NCBI RefSeq assembly: GCF_004785795.1 | Contig: NZ_SRRO01000001.1 | Coordinates: 4,836,001-4,900,000 of the forward strand | Direction of reading: 5' to 3' | DNA: 64,000 bases | DNA from: Nocardioides eburneiflavus | Lineage (GTDB): Bacteria; Actinomycetota; Actinomycetes; Propionibacteriales; Nocardioidaceae | Program-made: the position numbers and the translations under genes | The notes under the pieces: model-generated | What the model saw: the letters and a program-made list of their open reading frames with translations, nothing else | Told to the model about the DNA's origin: nothing | Database searches by the model: none | Part shown: in pieces, positions 47,148 to 56,242 of the stretch | Numbering within the stretch: the stretch's first letter is position 1 | Layout of the letters: the number at the start of each line of letters is the position of its first letter

Positions 47148-47465
47148 ATGTCACACCCGACGCCCGAGATCACCCTCGACGAGTTCGCCGCGGAGCGTGA
47201 GGACGGCATCACGGTCGACGTCCGCGAGCGCGACGAGTACGCCCAGGGCCACGTCCCCGGAGCCAGGCTGGTGCCGATGGGCCAGCTGGCCTCCCGGCTC
47301 GACGAGCTCGACCGGTCCGACCGGGTCCACGTCATCTGCGCCTCGGGCAACCGCTCGAAGGCGATGACCGACCTGCTCGTCGCCCAGGGCTTCGACGCCG
47401 TGTCCGTCGCCGGCGGCACCCAGGCCTGGATCGCCTCCGGCCGCGCGATCGGGGTGGGTCTGTGA
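47148..47465 (+). CDS. Single-domain rhodanese
   Basis: 105-residue sulfurtransferase; the active-site loop C64-ASGNRS is intact. No signal peptide, so cytosolic. It can move sulfane sulfur from persulfides or thiosulfate to a thiol. ATG 47148 follows GAGAGG. It is the first gene of the three-gene sulfur operon; its stop overlaps the next start (TGATG). Confidence 0.88.
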   Translation: MSHPTPEITLDEFAAEREDGITVDVRERDEYAQGHVPGARLVPMGQLASRLDELDRSDRVHVICASGNRSKAMTDLLVAQGFDAVSVAGGTQAWIASGRAIGVGL

Positions 47466-48844
47466 TGACCGACCTGACCGTCCTCGTGATCGACACCCCC
47501 ACCCTCGGTGACCGCAGCTACCTGGTGCACGACGGCGAGGTGGCGCTCGTGGTCGACCCGCAGCGCGACATCGACCGCGTCCTTGCCCTGCTCGACGAGC
47601 ACGGCGTACGCCTGACCCACGTCTTCGAGACGCACATCCACAACGACTACGTCACCGGCGGCCTCGCGCTCGCGCAGCGGACCGGTGCCCAGTACCTCGT
47701 CAACGGCGAGGACGACGTGTCCTTCTCCCGTATCCCCGTGGCGGACGGACAGGTCGTCGAGGTGGGTGGACGCATGCGCATCACTACGCTGGCAACCCCG
47801 GGCCACACGTTCACCCACCTCTCCTACCTGCTCACCGACGCGGGCCTCGACGGCGACCAGCGCGTCGGCGTCTTCTCGGGCGGCTCCCTGCTCTACGGAG
47901 CGACCGGACGCCCGGACCTGCTCGGCCCCGAGCACACCCACGAGCTCGTGCACGACCAGCACGCGTCGGCCCACCGGCTCGCCGACCTGCTGCCCGACGA
48001 GGCGGAGGTCTACCCGACCCACGGGTTCGGCTCGTTCTGCTCGGCCACCCAGTCGGACGCGACGTCGTCGACCATCGGGCAGGAGAAGCAGTCGAACCCG
48101 GTCCTGACCCAGGACGAGCAGACCTACGTCGAGGAGCTGCTGGCGGGCCTCGGCCCCTGGCCGGCCTACTACGCGCACATGGCGCCGGCCAACGCCGCCG
48201 GTCCCTCGGAGCCCGACCTCTCTCCCCCGGCCGTCGCCGACGCCACCGAGCTGCGCCGGCGGATCGAGGCCGGCGAGTGGGTCGTCGACCTGCGCAACCG
48301 CACGGCGTTCGCCGCGGGCCACGCCCCCGGCACGCTCAACTTCGGCCTCGACGGCGGCTTCGCGACCTACCTCGGGTGGCTGGTCGCGTGGGGCACGCCG
48401 ATCACCCTGCTCGGTGAGAGTGCCGAGGACGTGGCCGAGGCGCAGCGCGAGCTGGTGCGCATCGGCATCGACCGACCGGCTGCCCACGCCACCGGCAAGC
48501 CCGAGGACTGGAGCGACCGCGGGCTCAGCTCGTTCCCCACGGCGACCTTCGCCGACCTCGCCCAGGTGCGCCACCACCGCGAGGTCGTGGTCCTCGACGT
48601 ACGCCGGGCCGACGAGCACGACGCCGCCCGCATCGACGGCGCGGTCAACGTCCCGCTGCACGAGCTGACGGCCCGGCTCGGGGACGTTCCTGCCGGCGAG
48701 GTCTGGGTGCACTGCGCAGGTGGCTACCGCGCGTCGGTCGCCGCCTCGATGCTCCACGCCGCCGGCCGTGCGCTCGTGGCGATCGACGACACCTTCGACA
48801 ACGCCGAGCAGGTCGGTCTGCACGTGGTCGGGCCCGACGCGTGA
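47465..48844 (+). CDS. Persulfide dioxygenase-rhodanese fusion (CstB-like)
   Basis: 459 residues. N-terminal metallo-beta-lactamase fold with H57xH59xD61 (ETHIHNDYVTGG), later H in TPGHTFTH and Asp in the metal set; this matches ETHE1/CstB-type persulfide dioxygenases. Two rhodanese domains follow: the first (~265-350) lacks a Cys in its loop, the second has C417 in HCAGGYRAS. The fusion should convert low-molecular-weight persulfides to sulfite and thiosulfate. Start is ATG 47465 or GTG 47462. Confidence 0.88.
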   Translation: MTDLTVLVIDTPTLGDRSYLVHDGEVALVVDPQRDIDRVLALLDEHGVRLTHVFETHIHNDYVTGGLALAQRTGAQYLVNGEDDVSFSRIPVADGQVVEVGGRMRITTLATPGHTFTHLSYLLTDAGLDGDQRVGVFSGGSLLYGATGRPDLLGPEHTHELVHDQHASAHRLADLLPDEAEVYPTHGFGSFCSATQSDATSSTIGQEKQSNPVLTQDEQTYVEELLAGLGPWPAYYAHMAPANAAGPSEPDLSPPAVADATELRRRIEAGEWVVDLRNRTAFAAGHAPGTLNFGLDGGFATYLGWLVAWGTPITLLGESAEDVAEAQRELVRIGIDRPAAHATGKPEDWSDRGLSSFPTATFADLAQVRHHREVVVLDVRRADEHDAARIDGAVNVPLHELTARLGDVPAGEVWVHCAGGYRASVAASMLHAAGRALVAIDDTFDNAEQVGLHVVGPDA

Positions 48845-49668
48845 CCGAGGTCCTCCTCGCCGTCGTCGCCGGCGCGCTCATCGGGCTCAGCCTGGGCGCG
48901 CTCGGCGGCGGCGGTTCGATCCTCGCCGTCCCCGTGCTCGTGGCCCTCGGCCAGGGACCGGCGCAGGCCACGACCGGTTCACTGGTGGTGGTGGCGATGA
49001 CCTCGCTCGCCGGGGCGGTGACCGCCCACCGGGCCGGCAACGTGCTCCTGGCGCGCGGCCTCACCTTCGGCCTCGTCGCCACCGGCGGCGCGGTGGCGGG
49101 CGCGCGTGCGGCGAGCGCGGTCCCCGAGCCGGTCCTGCTGGCCGCCTTCGCCGTGCTGATGCTGGTCGTCGGCGGCCTGCTCGCCGTACGCCAGTGGCGC
49201 GCGCGGCACGCGGGCCCGGCCGACCGGGGCGCGCGTCGCGCCGTCCTCGACGACCCGATCATCACCTTCAGCCCCACCTTCGCGTGCCAGTGCCCGCGAG
49301 CGCTCAAGGTCCTCGTGACCGCGACCGCCGTCGGCCTCCTGACCGGCTTCCTGGGCGTCGGCGGCGGCTTCGTCGTGGTGCCGGCGCTGCTGATCGCACT
49401 CACCCTTCCCCTCGACCTCGCCGCCGGCACGTCGCTCGTGGTCATCACGATCACCAGCAGCGTCGCCCTCGCCGCGCGCGCCGGGAGCACCCCCGCGCCC
49501 GACTGGTCGCTGGTGGCCGCCCTCACCGTAGCCGCCGCCCTGGCCGCGGTCGCCGGCGCCCGTCTCGCCGACCGCGTCGACACCCGACGCCTCTCGGCCG
49601 CCCTCACCGGCCTCGTGCTGGCCGTCGCGGCGTACACCGCCGCCACCGCACTCCCCGCACTCGTCTGA
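48841..49668 (+). CDS. TauE/SafE-family sulfite exporter-like permease
   Basis: 275 residues, about eight membrane helices, with the duplicated TauE/SafE motif ALGGGGSILAVPVLVALG and FLGVGGGFVVVPALL. It overlaps the dioxygenase gene by GTGA, so the two are translationally coupled. Export of the sulfite made upstream is the natural inference. The central loop between the two halves contains FACQCPRALK. Confidence 0.88.
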   Translation: MTEVLLAVVAGALIGLSLGALGGGGSILAVPVLVALGQGPAQATTGSLVVVAMTSLAGAVTAHRAGNVLLARGLTFGLVATGGAVAGARAASAVPEPVLLAAFAVLMLVVGGLLAVRQWRARHAGPADRGARRAVLDDPIITFSPTFACQCPRALKVLVTATAVGLLTGFLGVGGGFVVVPALLIALTLPLDLAAGTSLVVITITSSVALAARAGSTPAPDWSLVAALTVAAALAAVAGARLADRVDTRRLSAALTGLVLAVAAYTAATALPALV

Positions 49669-49696
49669 CCCCACCCAACCGAGAAGGAGCTCCACC

Positions 49697-49882
49697 ATGT
49701 GCCGACCAGTCCGATGCAAGACCTGCGGCAAGACCACCTGGGCCGGCTGCGGCCAGCACGTCGGCCAGGTCAAGGCCGGCGTCCCCGCGAAGGAATGGTG
49801 CAACGGCCAGCACACCGCGGCGGAGAAGGCGGCCGGCGGCTCCGGCGGTGGCTTCCTGTCCCGACTGCTCGGCCGCGGCTGA
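49697..49882 (+). CDS. Small cysteine-rich protein
   Basis: 61 residues with C2, C7, C10, C18 and C35 (MCRPVRCKTCGKTTWAGCG, then KEWCNG). The CxxC plus nearby Cys suggests a zinc knuckle or a thiol that could accept sulfane sulfur. The tail GGGFLSRLLGRG is basic. GAGAAGGAG precedes the ATG. It is 28 bases after the permease on the same strand and likely the fourth gene of the sulfur operon. Function unknown. Confidence 0.7.
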   Translation: MCRPVRCKTCGKTTWAGCGQHVGQVKAGVPAKEWCNGQHTAAEKAAGGSGGGFLSRLLGRG

Positions 49883-49885
49883 CCC

Positions 49886-50788
49886 TCACGGGTGGTAGAC
49901 CGCCCGGTGGGGTCGCGGGCTGGCCAGCAGCACCGGGCAGGTGGCCTCCCGGAGCACCGCCCGCGCGACAGGTCCGACGTGCGACCCGATCGGCACGAGG
50001 GGGTCGTGGCGCCCGATCACCAGCAGCTCGGCGTCGGAGGAGGCCTTCACCAGCGCCTCGGCGGCACGGCCGTGGACGACCTGCACGTCGGCCTCCATCG
50101 CCGCGGAGAGGTCGCCCAGTGCGTCGATGGCGGCGCGCACCTCGGCGCGCGAGCGGTCCGCCCACCGGCGGGCCTCGTCCCCCGGCATCGCCTCCTCGTA
50201 GGGGCCGGGCAGCGACCACGAGTGGACGGCCCGCAGCCGGGCGCCCCGGGCGTGCGCCTCGGCCAGTGCCGCGCGCAGGACCTCCTCGGACCGCCCGGGC
50301 ACGTCGATGCCGGCGACGACCACGCCCCGGCGCTGGTCCGCGTGCCAGCCGCCCGGGACGGCCACCACGGGGATCCTCAGGTGTGCCGCGACACCGCCGG
50401 CCACCGTACGGTTCACGATCCGCGAGAGCCGCGACAGGTGCCGGTGCTCCAGGACGACCATGCGTGCGGTGCGACCGACGTCCACGAGCACGCCGACAGC
50501 CGTGCCGCGGCGGATCTCGTGGGTGACGGGTACGGCACCCTGCACCAGGTCGTCGGCCAGCTTGACGACCTCTGCGAGGCGCTCCGCGCCCCACGCCTCG
50601 AGGTCGATCGCAGGCAGGAGGACCTGGTCGGGGCCGGGCGGGACCAGGCTGACCGCGTGCACGAGGTGCAGGCCACAACCGGCGCGCAGTGCCTCGTCCG
50701 CGGCGAAGGCCAGTGCGGACTCGACCTCGTCGGGTCCCACGCCGACCACGATCCGCGGGGCGCTGCTGGTGACGTGCTGCTGGGTCAT
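49886..50788 (-). CDS. Universal stress protein, two Usp domains
   Basis: 300 residues with tandem Usp folds. The second half carries the ATP-binding motif LLVIGRHDPL...GSHVGPVARAVL; the first (RIVVGVGPDEVESALAF) is degenerate at that site. Tandem Usp proteins of this kind are often hypoxia- or DosR-type induced in actinobacteria, which is family knowledge, not visible here. GAGGAGGAC precedes ATG 50788. Convergent with the Cys-rich gene, 3 bases apart. Confidence 0.85.
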   Translation of the reverse strand: MTQQHVTSSAPRIVVGVGPDEVESALAFAADEALRAGCGLHLVHAVSLVPPGPDQVLLPAIDLEAWGAERLAEVVKLADDLVQGAVPVTHEIRRGTAVGVLVDVGRTARMVVLEHRHLSRLSRIVNRTVAGGVAAHLRIPVVAVPGGWHADQRRGVVVAGIDVPGRSEEVLRAALAEAHARGARLRAVHSWSLPGPYEEAMPGDEARRWADRSRAEVRAAIDALGDLSAAMEADVQVVHGRAAEALVKASSDAELLVIGRHDPLVPIGSHVGPVARAVLREATCPVLLASPRPHRAVYHP

Positions 50789-50921
50789 GACGTCCTCCTC
50801 GACTGTCCGTGTGCCTCCACTCTTTCGCCGACGACGGTCCGGCACGAAGAGTCCTTGGGCCCGCGGAACGACGGCGAAGGGCCCTGCTCCGCGTTGCCGG
50901 CCGACGGTCTACGTTGGCCCG

Positions 50922-52490
50922 GTGACTTCCGGCACCAGCAGCTATGACGTCGTCGTGGTCGGCGGCGGGCACAACGCCCTCGTCGCCGCCGCCTACCTGG
51001 CCCGCGCAGGACTCTCCGTCGTCGTGCTCGAGCGCCTCGGCCACACCGGCGGGGCCGCCGTCTCGGTCGAGCCGTTCGCCGGCCAGCCCGCACGCCTCTC
51101 GCGCTACTCCTACCTCGTCAGCCTCATGCCCGAGCAGCTGATGGCCGACCTCGCCCTCGACGTCCGCCTGGCGTCCCGCACCACCGCGTCCTACACCCCG
51201 TGGACGCGCGGCGACCGGACCGGCGGGCTGCTGGTGGAGCGCCCCGAGGGGGACGCGACGCGGGCCTCGTTCCGCGAGCTGACCGGAGGCGACGAGGAGT
51301 ACGCCGCGTGGCAGGAGTTCTACGCCGAGGTCGGTCGCCTCGCCGAGGTCGTCGCGCCGACGCTGATGCAGCCGCTGCCGCTCGAGCGCGACCTGCGCGC
51401 CCTGGTCGACCAGCGGACCTGGACCGACGTCGTCGAGGAGCCGCTCGGGCGTGCGATCCGCGACCGGTTCACCGACGACACGGTGCGCGGCGTCGTCGCC
51501 ACCGACGCGCTGATCGGCACCTTCGCCTCGATGGACGACCCGTCGCTGATCCAGAACCGCTGCTTCCTCTACCACCTGGTCGGCAACGCGACCGGCGAGT
51601 GGCGTGTGCCGGTCGGCGGCATGGGGGCGGTGACCGACGCGCTCGCGAAGGCAGCCGTCGGGGCCGGCGCCGAGATCGTCACCGGAGCCGGCGTCAGCGC
51701 GATCACCCCCGGCCCCGACGGCGCCGAGGTCACCTGGCACGACGGCACCCGGCAGCACTCGGTCACCGGGCGGCGGGTGCTCTCCGGCGTCGCGCCGTGG
51801 GTGCTGCGGATCCTGCTCGGCGAGGGCGAGGACGCATCCACCAAGCCGGCCGGCTCCCAGCTCAAGATCAACTTCCTCCTCGACCGGCTGCCCGCGCTGA
51901 GGTCCGGCGCGGACCCGGCGGTCGCGTTCGCCGGCACCCTCCACCTCGCGGAGGACTACTCCCAGCTCGAGCAGGCGTACGCGGCTGCCGCAGCCGGTGC
52001 GGTACCCGACCCGGTGCCGGGCGAGGTCTACTGCCACAGCCTCACCGACCCCTCGATCCTCGGCGACCGCGCGGGGTCGGCGCACACGCTGACCTACTTC
52101 GGCCTGCACACCCCGGCCGGGCTCTTCGACGCCGACCCCGGCGCCAAGGACGTCGCCGTGCAGCGGGCGCTCGCCTCGATCGACGCGGTCCTGGCCGAGC
52201 CGCTCGCGGACTGTCTCGCCACCGACGGCGACGGCCGACCCTGCATCGAGGCGAAGATCCCGCAGGACGTCGAGCGGGACCTCGCGATGCCAGGCGGGCA
52301 CATCTTCCACGGCGACCTGGAGTGGCCGTGGGCCCCCAACCGCTCGCGCCTCGACACGCCCGCCCAGCAGTGGGGCGTGCAGACCGCGCACGACGCCGTC
52401 CTTCTCTGCGGGTCCGGCGCACGTCGCGGCGGCGCCGTGTCGGGCCTCGGCGGGCACAACGCCGCACAGGCCGTCCTCGCGGAGCTCTGA
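50922..52490 (+). CDS. FAD-dependent oxidoreductase, phytoene-desaturase/PYROXD2-like
   Basis: 522 residues. FAD-binding VVVVGGGHNALVAAAYLARAG with GGAAVS near the N-terminus, and the C-terminal CGSGARRGGAVSGLGGHNAA closing FAD contact. Similar to NAD(P)/FAD-dependent amine or carotenoid-type dehydrogenases, but without a carotenoid gene nearby the substrate is unknown. GTG 50922 follows TACGTT by 6 bases. tRNA-Lys lies 62 bases downstream. Confidence 0.85.
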   Translation: MTSGTSSYDVVVVGGGHNALVAAAYLARAGLSVVVLERLGHTGGAAVSVEPFAGQPARLSRYSYLVSLMPEQLMADLALDVRLASRTTASYTPWTRGDRTGGLLVERPEGDATRASFRELTGGDEEYAAWQEFYAEVGRLAEVVAPTLMQPLPLERDLRALVDQRTWTDVVEEPLGRAIRDRFTDDTVRGVVATDALIGTFASMDDPSLIQNRCFLYHLVGNATGEWRVPVGGMGAVTDALAKAAVGAGAEIVTGAGVSAITPGPDGAEVTWHDGTRQHSVTGRRVLSGVAPWVLRILLGEGEDASTKPAGSQLKINFLLDRLPALRSGADPAVAFAGTLHLAEDYSQLEQAYAAAAAGAVPDPVPGEVYCHSLTDPSILGDRAGSAHTLTYFGLHTPAGLFDADPGAKDVAVQRALASIDAVLAEPLADCLATDGDGRPCIEAKIPQDVERDLAMPGGHIFHGDLEWPWAPNRSRLDTPAQQWGVQTAHDAVLLCGSGARRGGAVSGLGGHNAAQAVLAEL

Positions 52491-52552
52491 CCAGCCACCT
52501 CGATTTCGCCTACCGATCACGAGGCGGTAGAGTTCTACTCGCTTCACCGCCT

Positions 52553-52625
<73 letters not shown>

Positions 52626-52631
52626 CAGAAG

Positions 52632-52663
52632 CGAAGGGCCGGTCCTCTCGGACCGGCCCTTCG
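52632..52663 (+). terminator. Terminator after tRNA-Lys
   Basis: 14-bp stem CGAAGGGCCGGTCC with a TCTC loop, followed by TGCTTCTCC. It lies 6 bases after the tRNA. Confidence 0.85.
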
Positions 52664-52681
52664 TGCTTCTCCCGCAGGGTG

Positions 52682-52828
52682 CTACTTCGTGAAGAGGCTG
52701 ACGCCACCCGGGCCGACCAGCAGCCCGACGATGATGAGCACGATGCCCCAGAGCATCTGACCCCTGATCAACGAGACGATGCCGGACACCACGAGGATGA
52801 CGGCGAGGATCCACAGCAGAAAAACCAT
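52682..52828 (-). CDS. Small two-helix membrane protein
   Basis: 48 residues, beginning MVFLLWILAVILVVSG. Two short hydrophobic helices separated by SLIRGQ and ending GPGGVSLFTK, a motif found in small actinobacterial membrane proteins. GGGAGC lies before ATG 52828. Unknown function. Confidence 0.65.
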   Translation of the reverse strand: MVFLLWILAVILVVSGIVSLIRGQMLWGIVLIIVGLLVGPGGVSLFTK

Positions 52829-52912
52829 TGCATGCTCCCTTCGGTAGAACCCTCAACCTAGCCCTCACGGTTGCCGAGCGACACCGAGTCACACCCCGAG
52901 GGAGGGTGGGGC

Positions 52913-53479
52913 TCACCCCTCCTCGCGCAACCTCGGCGGAGTGAACCCCTCGGGCCTGAAGCCCGTCTTGTCGGCGTAGAACTCGCGCAGCACGTCCATG
53001 TCGGCGCTGACGTCACCGGTCGGGTGGAACGTCGGGCCCCAGCCGACGGTGCGGGAGGGGGCGTCGAGGAATGCGAGCGTGATCGGGAGTCCGGTCTGGC
53101 GGGCGATGCGGTAGAACCCCGACTTCCAGTACTCCCCGCGCGAGCGGGTGCCCTCGGCCGCGATGCCGATCAGCCACGGGTCGTCGCCCTCGGCCTCGGC
53201 GAGCAGCTCCTTGATGGCCCGCGCCGGGTTCTTGCGGTCCAGCTCCACGGCGCCGGTGCGGCGGAGCAACCAGCCGAGCGGGCCGACGAACAGCTCCTGC
53301 TTGACCAGCAGCCGGATGGTGATGCCGTACCTCCAGGCCAGGAGCATGGTCAGCACCCAGTCCCAGTTGGACGTGTGCGGGGCACCCACCAGGACGCCGC
53401 GCTGCGGCACCTCACCCACTGCCTTCCAGCGGATGAGGCGCAGCACGAGGCCTGCGACCTCACGACGAAGCACGGGCAC
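52913..53479 (-). CDS. 1-acyl-glycerol-3-phosphate acyltransferase-like (PlsC family)
   Basis: 188 residues. Catalytic H35-TSNW-D40 (HxxxxD) in GAPHTSNWDW, acceptor motif IAAEGTRSRGEYWKSG, and a nearby hydrophobic region. Transfers acyl groups in phospholipid or glycolipid synthesis. It overlaps the end of the monooxygenase gene by 20 bases and is likely co-expressed with it. Exact acceptor unknown. Confidence 0.85.
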   Translation of the reverse strand: MPVLRREVAGLVLRLIRWKAVGEVPQRGVLVGAPHTSNWDWVLTMLLAWRYGITIRLLVKQELFVGPLGWLLRRTGAVELDRKNPARAIKELLAEAEGDDPWLIGIAAEGTRSRGEYWKSGFYRIARQTGLPITLAFLDAPSRTVGWGPTFHPTGDVSADMDVLREFYADKTGFRPEGFTPPRLREEG

Positions 53480-54833
53480 GTCCTTTCGTGCGCTCGCGCG
53501 CGAGGTCCCACAGGTAGCGGTCGAAGTCGACCTCCATCGTGTGGCGGGGTGAGTCGTAGAACCGGCGCCGGTAGCGCCGGTGCTCCGCGGCCATCTGACG
53601 GCGTACGTCGCCGTCCGCGGGTGGCACGTAGTCGCCGCACAGCGTCTCGGCGATCCACGCCGCCTGGGCCTCGGCCAGCGGCATGACCGCGCCGAGCGGC
53701 TGGAGCAGGCCGAGGAAGTGGAGCCCCGGCAGGTCGGGGTGGACCGCCCGCTTCCACAGGGGCAGCTCGTTGTCGCGCGCGGCGACCAGCGCGGGGTCGA
53801 GGAAGGGGAAGGTGACGCGGTAGCCGGTGGCCCAGACGATGAGGTCGGCCGGCGAGGACGTGCCGTCGACGAAGACCACCCGGTCGCCGTCGAGGCGCTC
53901 GATGGCCGGGCGCGCGGTGACCGCGCCAGCGGCCAGCCGCTCCCGGATGCGCTCGGACTGCACCGGGTGCGACTGACCGGGCTTGTGGGTCGGCGCCGGC
54001 AGGCCGTACTTCGTCATGCTGCCCGCCGCCGTCGCGCCGATGCGCAGCCGCAGCGCGGTGACCCACCACGGCACCCAGCCGGGCGGCAGCAGGCCCTGGT
54101 CGCTCGGCTTGCCGAGGAAGAACTTGCGCAGCACCCACTCGGAGCGACGTACCGACCACGTCGTCGTGCGCGCGGTGGACGACGACTCGACGGCGATGTC
54201 CATCGCCGAGTTGCCGGCGCCTACCACAACGACGTCGCGCCCGGCGAGCTGGTCGGCGGAGCGGTAGTCGTGGGCGTGGATCTGCTCGCCGTCGAAGGTG
54301 CCGGGGTAGGCCGGGTCGGGCCAGCGCGGGTCCCAGTGGTGGCCGTTGGCGACGAGCACCGCGTCGTACGTCCGGGTCTCGGTGCCGCCGGGGCCGCTGG
54401 TCCGGACGTCCCAGCGACCGTCGGCGGCGCGCGAGACGTCCTCGACGGTGGTGTCGAAGGTGATGGTGTGCCGGAAGCCGAAGTGGTCGACGTAGGCCTG
54501 GAAGTAGGCGGCGACCTGGTCGTGGCGGGCGTAGGGCGGGTAGTCCTCCGGCATCGGGAAGTCGGAGTAGGCCATGCGCGGGCAGGACGTGTTGATCTCG
54601 AGGGTGTCGTAGCACGCCGACTGGCCGTTGGAGTTGTCGAGCACCCACGTGCCCCCGATGTCGCTGCCCATCTCGAAGCAGTCGAAGGGCACGCCGGCCT
54701 GGTGCAGGTGCTTGGCGGCGGCGATGCCGGACGATCCCGCCCCGATCACGCACGCACGCGGGAGCGAGTCGTCCACCGGCACCGGCGCGGTGACCGCGGG
54801 CGCCCGGTGGGACTGCTTGACGAGGTAGGCCAT
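53460..54833 (-). CDS. Flavin-containing monooxygenase
   Basis: 457 residues. FAD Rossmann GAGSSG at 31-36, the middle NADPH Rossmann VVVVGAGNSAMD, and DLIVWATGYRVTFPFL, the ATG motif of FMO/Baeyer-Villiger-type enzymes. It has residues typical of class B flavoprotein monooxygenases. Substrate unknown. ATG 54833 begins MAYLVKQ; it is in a minus-strand row with the acyltransferase. Confidence 0.85.
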   Translation of the reverse strand: MAYLVKQSHRAPAVTAPVPVDDSLPRACVIGAGSSGIAAAKHLHQAGVPFDCFEMGSDIGGTWVLDNSNGQSACYDTLEINTSCPRMAYSDFPMPEDYPPYARHDQVAAYFQAYVDHFGFRHTITFDTTVEDVSRAADGRWDVRTSGPGGTETRTYDAVLVANGHHWDPRWPDPAYPGTFDGEQIHAHDYRSADQLAGRDVVVVGAGNSAMDIAVESSSTARTTTWSVRRSEWVLRKFFLGKPSDQGLLPPGWVPWWVTALRLRIGATAAGSMTKYGLPAPTHKPGQSHPVQSERIRERLAAGAVTARPAIERLDGDRVVFVDGTSSPADLIVWATGYRVTFPFLDPALVAARDNELPLWKRAVHPDLPGLHFLGLLQPLGAVMPLAEAQAAWIAETLCGDYVPPADGDVRRQMAAEHRRYRRRFYDSPRHTMEVDFDRYLWDLARERTKGRARASS

Positions 54834-54858
54834 CAACGCTCCGCCGGGGGGAGGTCGC

Positions 54859-55179
54859 TCACAGGTAGAGCCCCGTCGAGCCGCCCTCGAGGCGCTCGGC
54901 GGCGACGGCGTGGACGTCGCGCTCGCGCATGACCACGTAGACCTCGCCGTGCACCTCGACCTCCGCCTTGTCCTCTGGGTCGAAGAGCACCCGGTCGCCG
55001 ACCTCGACGGCGCGGGCGTGCGGACCGACAGCGATGACCCGCGACCAGGCCAGCCGCCGCGCCCCCATCGCCGCCGTGGCGGGGATGACGATGCCGCCGC
55101 TGGAGCGACGCTCACCGGCCTCCTCGTCGACCTCGACCAGGAGGCGGTCGTGCAGCATCTTGATCGGGGCGGACCGCAT
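54859..55179 (-). CDS. GroES-like co-chaperonin family protein
   Basis: 106 residues; the GroES fold with MLHDRLLVEVDEEAGERRSSGGIVIPATA (mobile loop) and VGDRVLFDPEDKAEVEVHGEVYVVMRERDVHAV. It differs from housekeeping GroES and no GroEL is adjacent, so it is a divergent GroES-domain protein seen in many actinobacteria. Start ATG 55179; ATG 55158 (MLHDRLL) is possible. Confidence 0.82.
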   Translation of the reverse strand: MRSAPIKMLHDRLLVEVDEEAGERRSSGGIVIPATAAMGARRLAWSRVIAVGPHARAVEVGDRVLFDPEDKAEVEVHGEVYVVMRERDVHAVAAERLEGGSTGLYL

Positions 55180-55202
55180 GCCCCCGGTGCCGGACGCGGC
55201 GC

Positions 55203-55451
55203 TCAGCGCGCGACCTTGCGGACGACGGCGAGGAGGACCACGACCCCGACGACCGCGCCGGCGACCTTGAGGATGTTGTCGGTGCGCGGGGTGCCGGTGT
55301 CGAGCTCGACGAAGTGGGACTTCACCGTCGTCACCTGCCGGCCGACGATGGTCCTCGGGTGGGCGCGGTGGGCGAGCTGGTCGATGGTCGAGGCGAGCCG
55401 CTGGCGCGTCTCCTCGATCTCGCGCTCGAGCGCGCTCATGTCCTGGGTCAC
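55203..55451 (-). CDS. DUF3618 small membrane protein
   Basis: 82 residues. DUF3618 signature: MSALEREIEETRQRLASTIDQLAHRAHPRTI, then a C-terminal membrane helix (VAGAVVGVVVLLAVVRKV). The family is widespread in actinobacteria, function unknown. Its ATG overlaps the cbiO stop by four bases, so it is transcribed with the metal transporter, perhaps by chance. Confidence 0.82.
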   Translation of the reverse strand: MTQDMSALEREIEETRQRLASTIDQLAHRAHPRTIVGRQVTTVKSHFVELDTGTPRTDNILKVAGAVVGVVVLLAVVRKVAR

Positions 55452-56242
55452 CGGGGCAGGCTATCAATGCGCCGGGGATCGAACCCCCACGGCAGCTCCA
55501 ACCTGTGGGCGGCCATCAGCGCGTCGTCGGTGAGCACGTCGAAGGTCGGACGGTCCGCCACCACGACCCCCTCGCTGAGCACCACGCTGCGCGGGCAGAG
55601 CTCGAGGGCGTAGGGCAGGTCGTGGGTCACCATCAGGACGGTGACGTCGAGGCTGAGGAGGATCTCCGCGAGCTCGCGCCGCGAGGCCGGGTCGAGGTTG
55701 GAGGACGGCTCGTCGAGGACGAGGATCTCAGGCTCCATCGCCAGGACGGTGGCGACGGCCACGCGACGGCGCTGTCCGTACGAGAGGTGGTGCGGCGGCC
55801 GGTCGGCGAAGTCCGCCATGCCGACGCGGTCGAGGGCGTCCATCACCCGGCGGTCGAGCCCGGCCCCCGTGAGTCCGAGGTTGGCGGGCCCGAACGCGAC
55901 GTCCTGGCGGACCGTGCCGAGGAACAGCTGGTCGTCGGGGTCCTGGAAGACGATGCCGACGCGGCGGCGGATCTCCTTGAGGTGCTCCTTGGCGACGGGG
56001 AGGCCGCTGACCGCGACCGAGCCCTTGCCGGCGGTGAGGATGCCGTTGAGGTGCAGCACGAGGGTGGTCTTGCCCGCGCCGTTGGGGCCGAGCAGCGCGA
56101 CGCGCTCGCCGCGGTGGACGTGCAGGTCGACGCCGAAGAGCGCCTGGTGGCCGTCGGGGTAGGCGAAGGCGAGGCCCTGGACGTCGAGGACCCGTCGAGA
56201 CACCTCGTCCCTCAGCTCCTCAGGACAGCCGGGCGGGGTCAT
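55448..56242 (-). CDS. cbiO: ECF metal transporter ATPase (CbiO/NikO)
   Basis: 264-residue ABC ATPase. Walker A GPNGAGKTT, Q-loop FQDPDDQLF (typical of CbiO/EcfA), signature LSYGQRRR, Walker B LVLDEPSS. It energises a metal uptake complex with CbiQ, the PDGLE protein and CbiM. ATGA overlaps with cbiQ upstream and with the DUF3618 gene downstream show tight coupling. Confidence 0.92.
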   Translation of the reverse strand: MTPPGCPEELRDEVSRRVLDVQGLAFAYPDGHQALFGVDLHVHRGERVALLGPNGAGKTTLVLHLNGILTAGKGSVAVSGLPVAKEHLKEIRRRVGIVFQDPDDQLFLGTVRQDVAFGPANLGLTGAGLDRRVMDALDRVGMADFADRPPHHLSYGQRRRVAVATVLAMEPEILVLDEPSSNLDPASRRELAEILLSLDVTVLMVTHDLPYALELCPRSVVLSEGVVVADRPTFDVLTDDALMAAHRLELPWGFDPRRIDSLPR

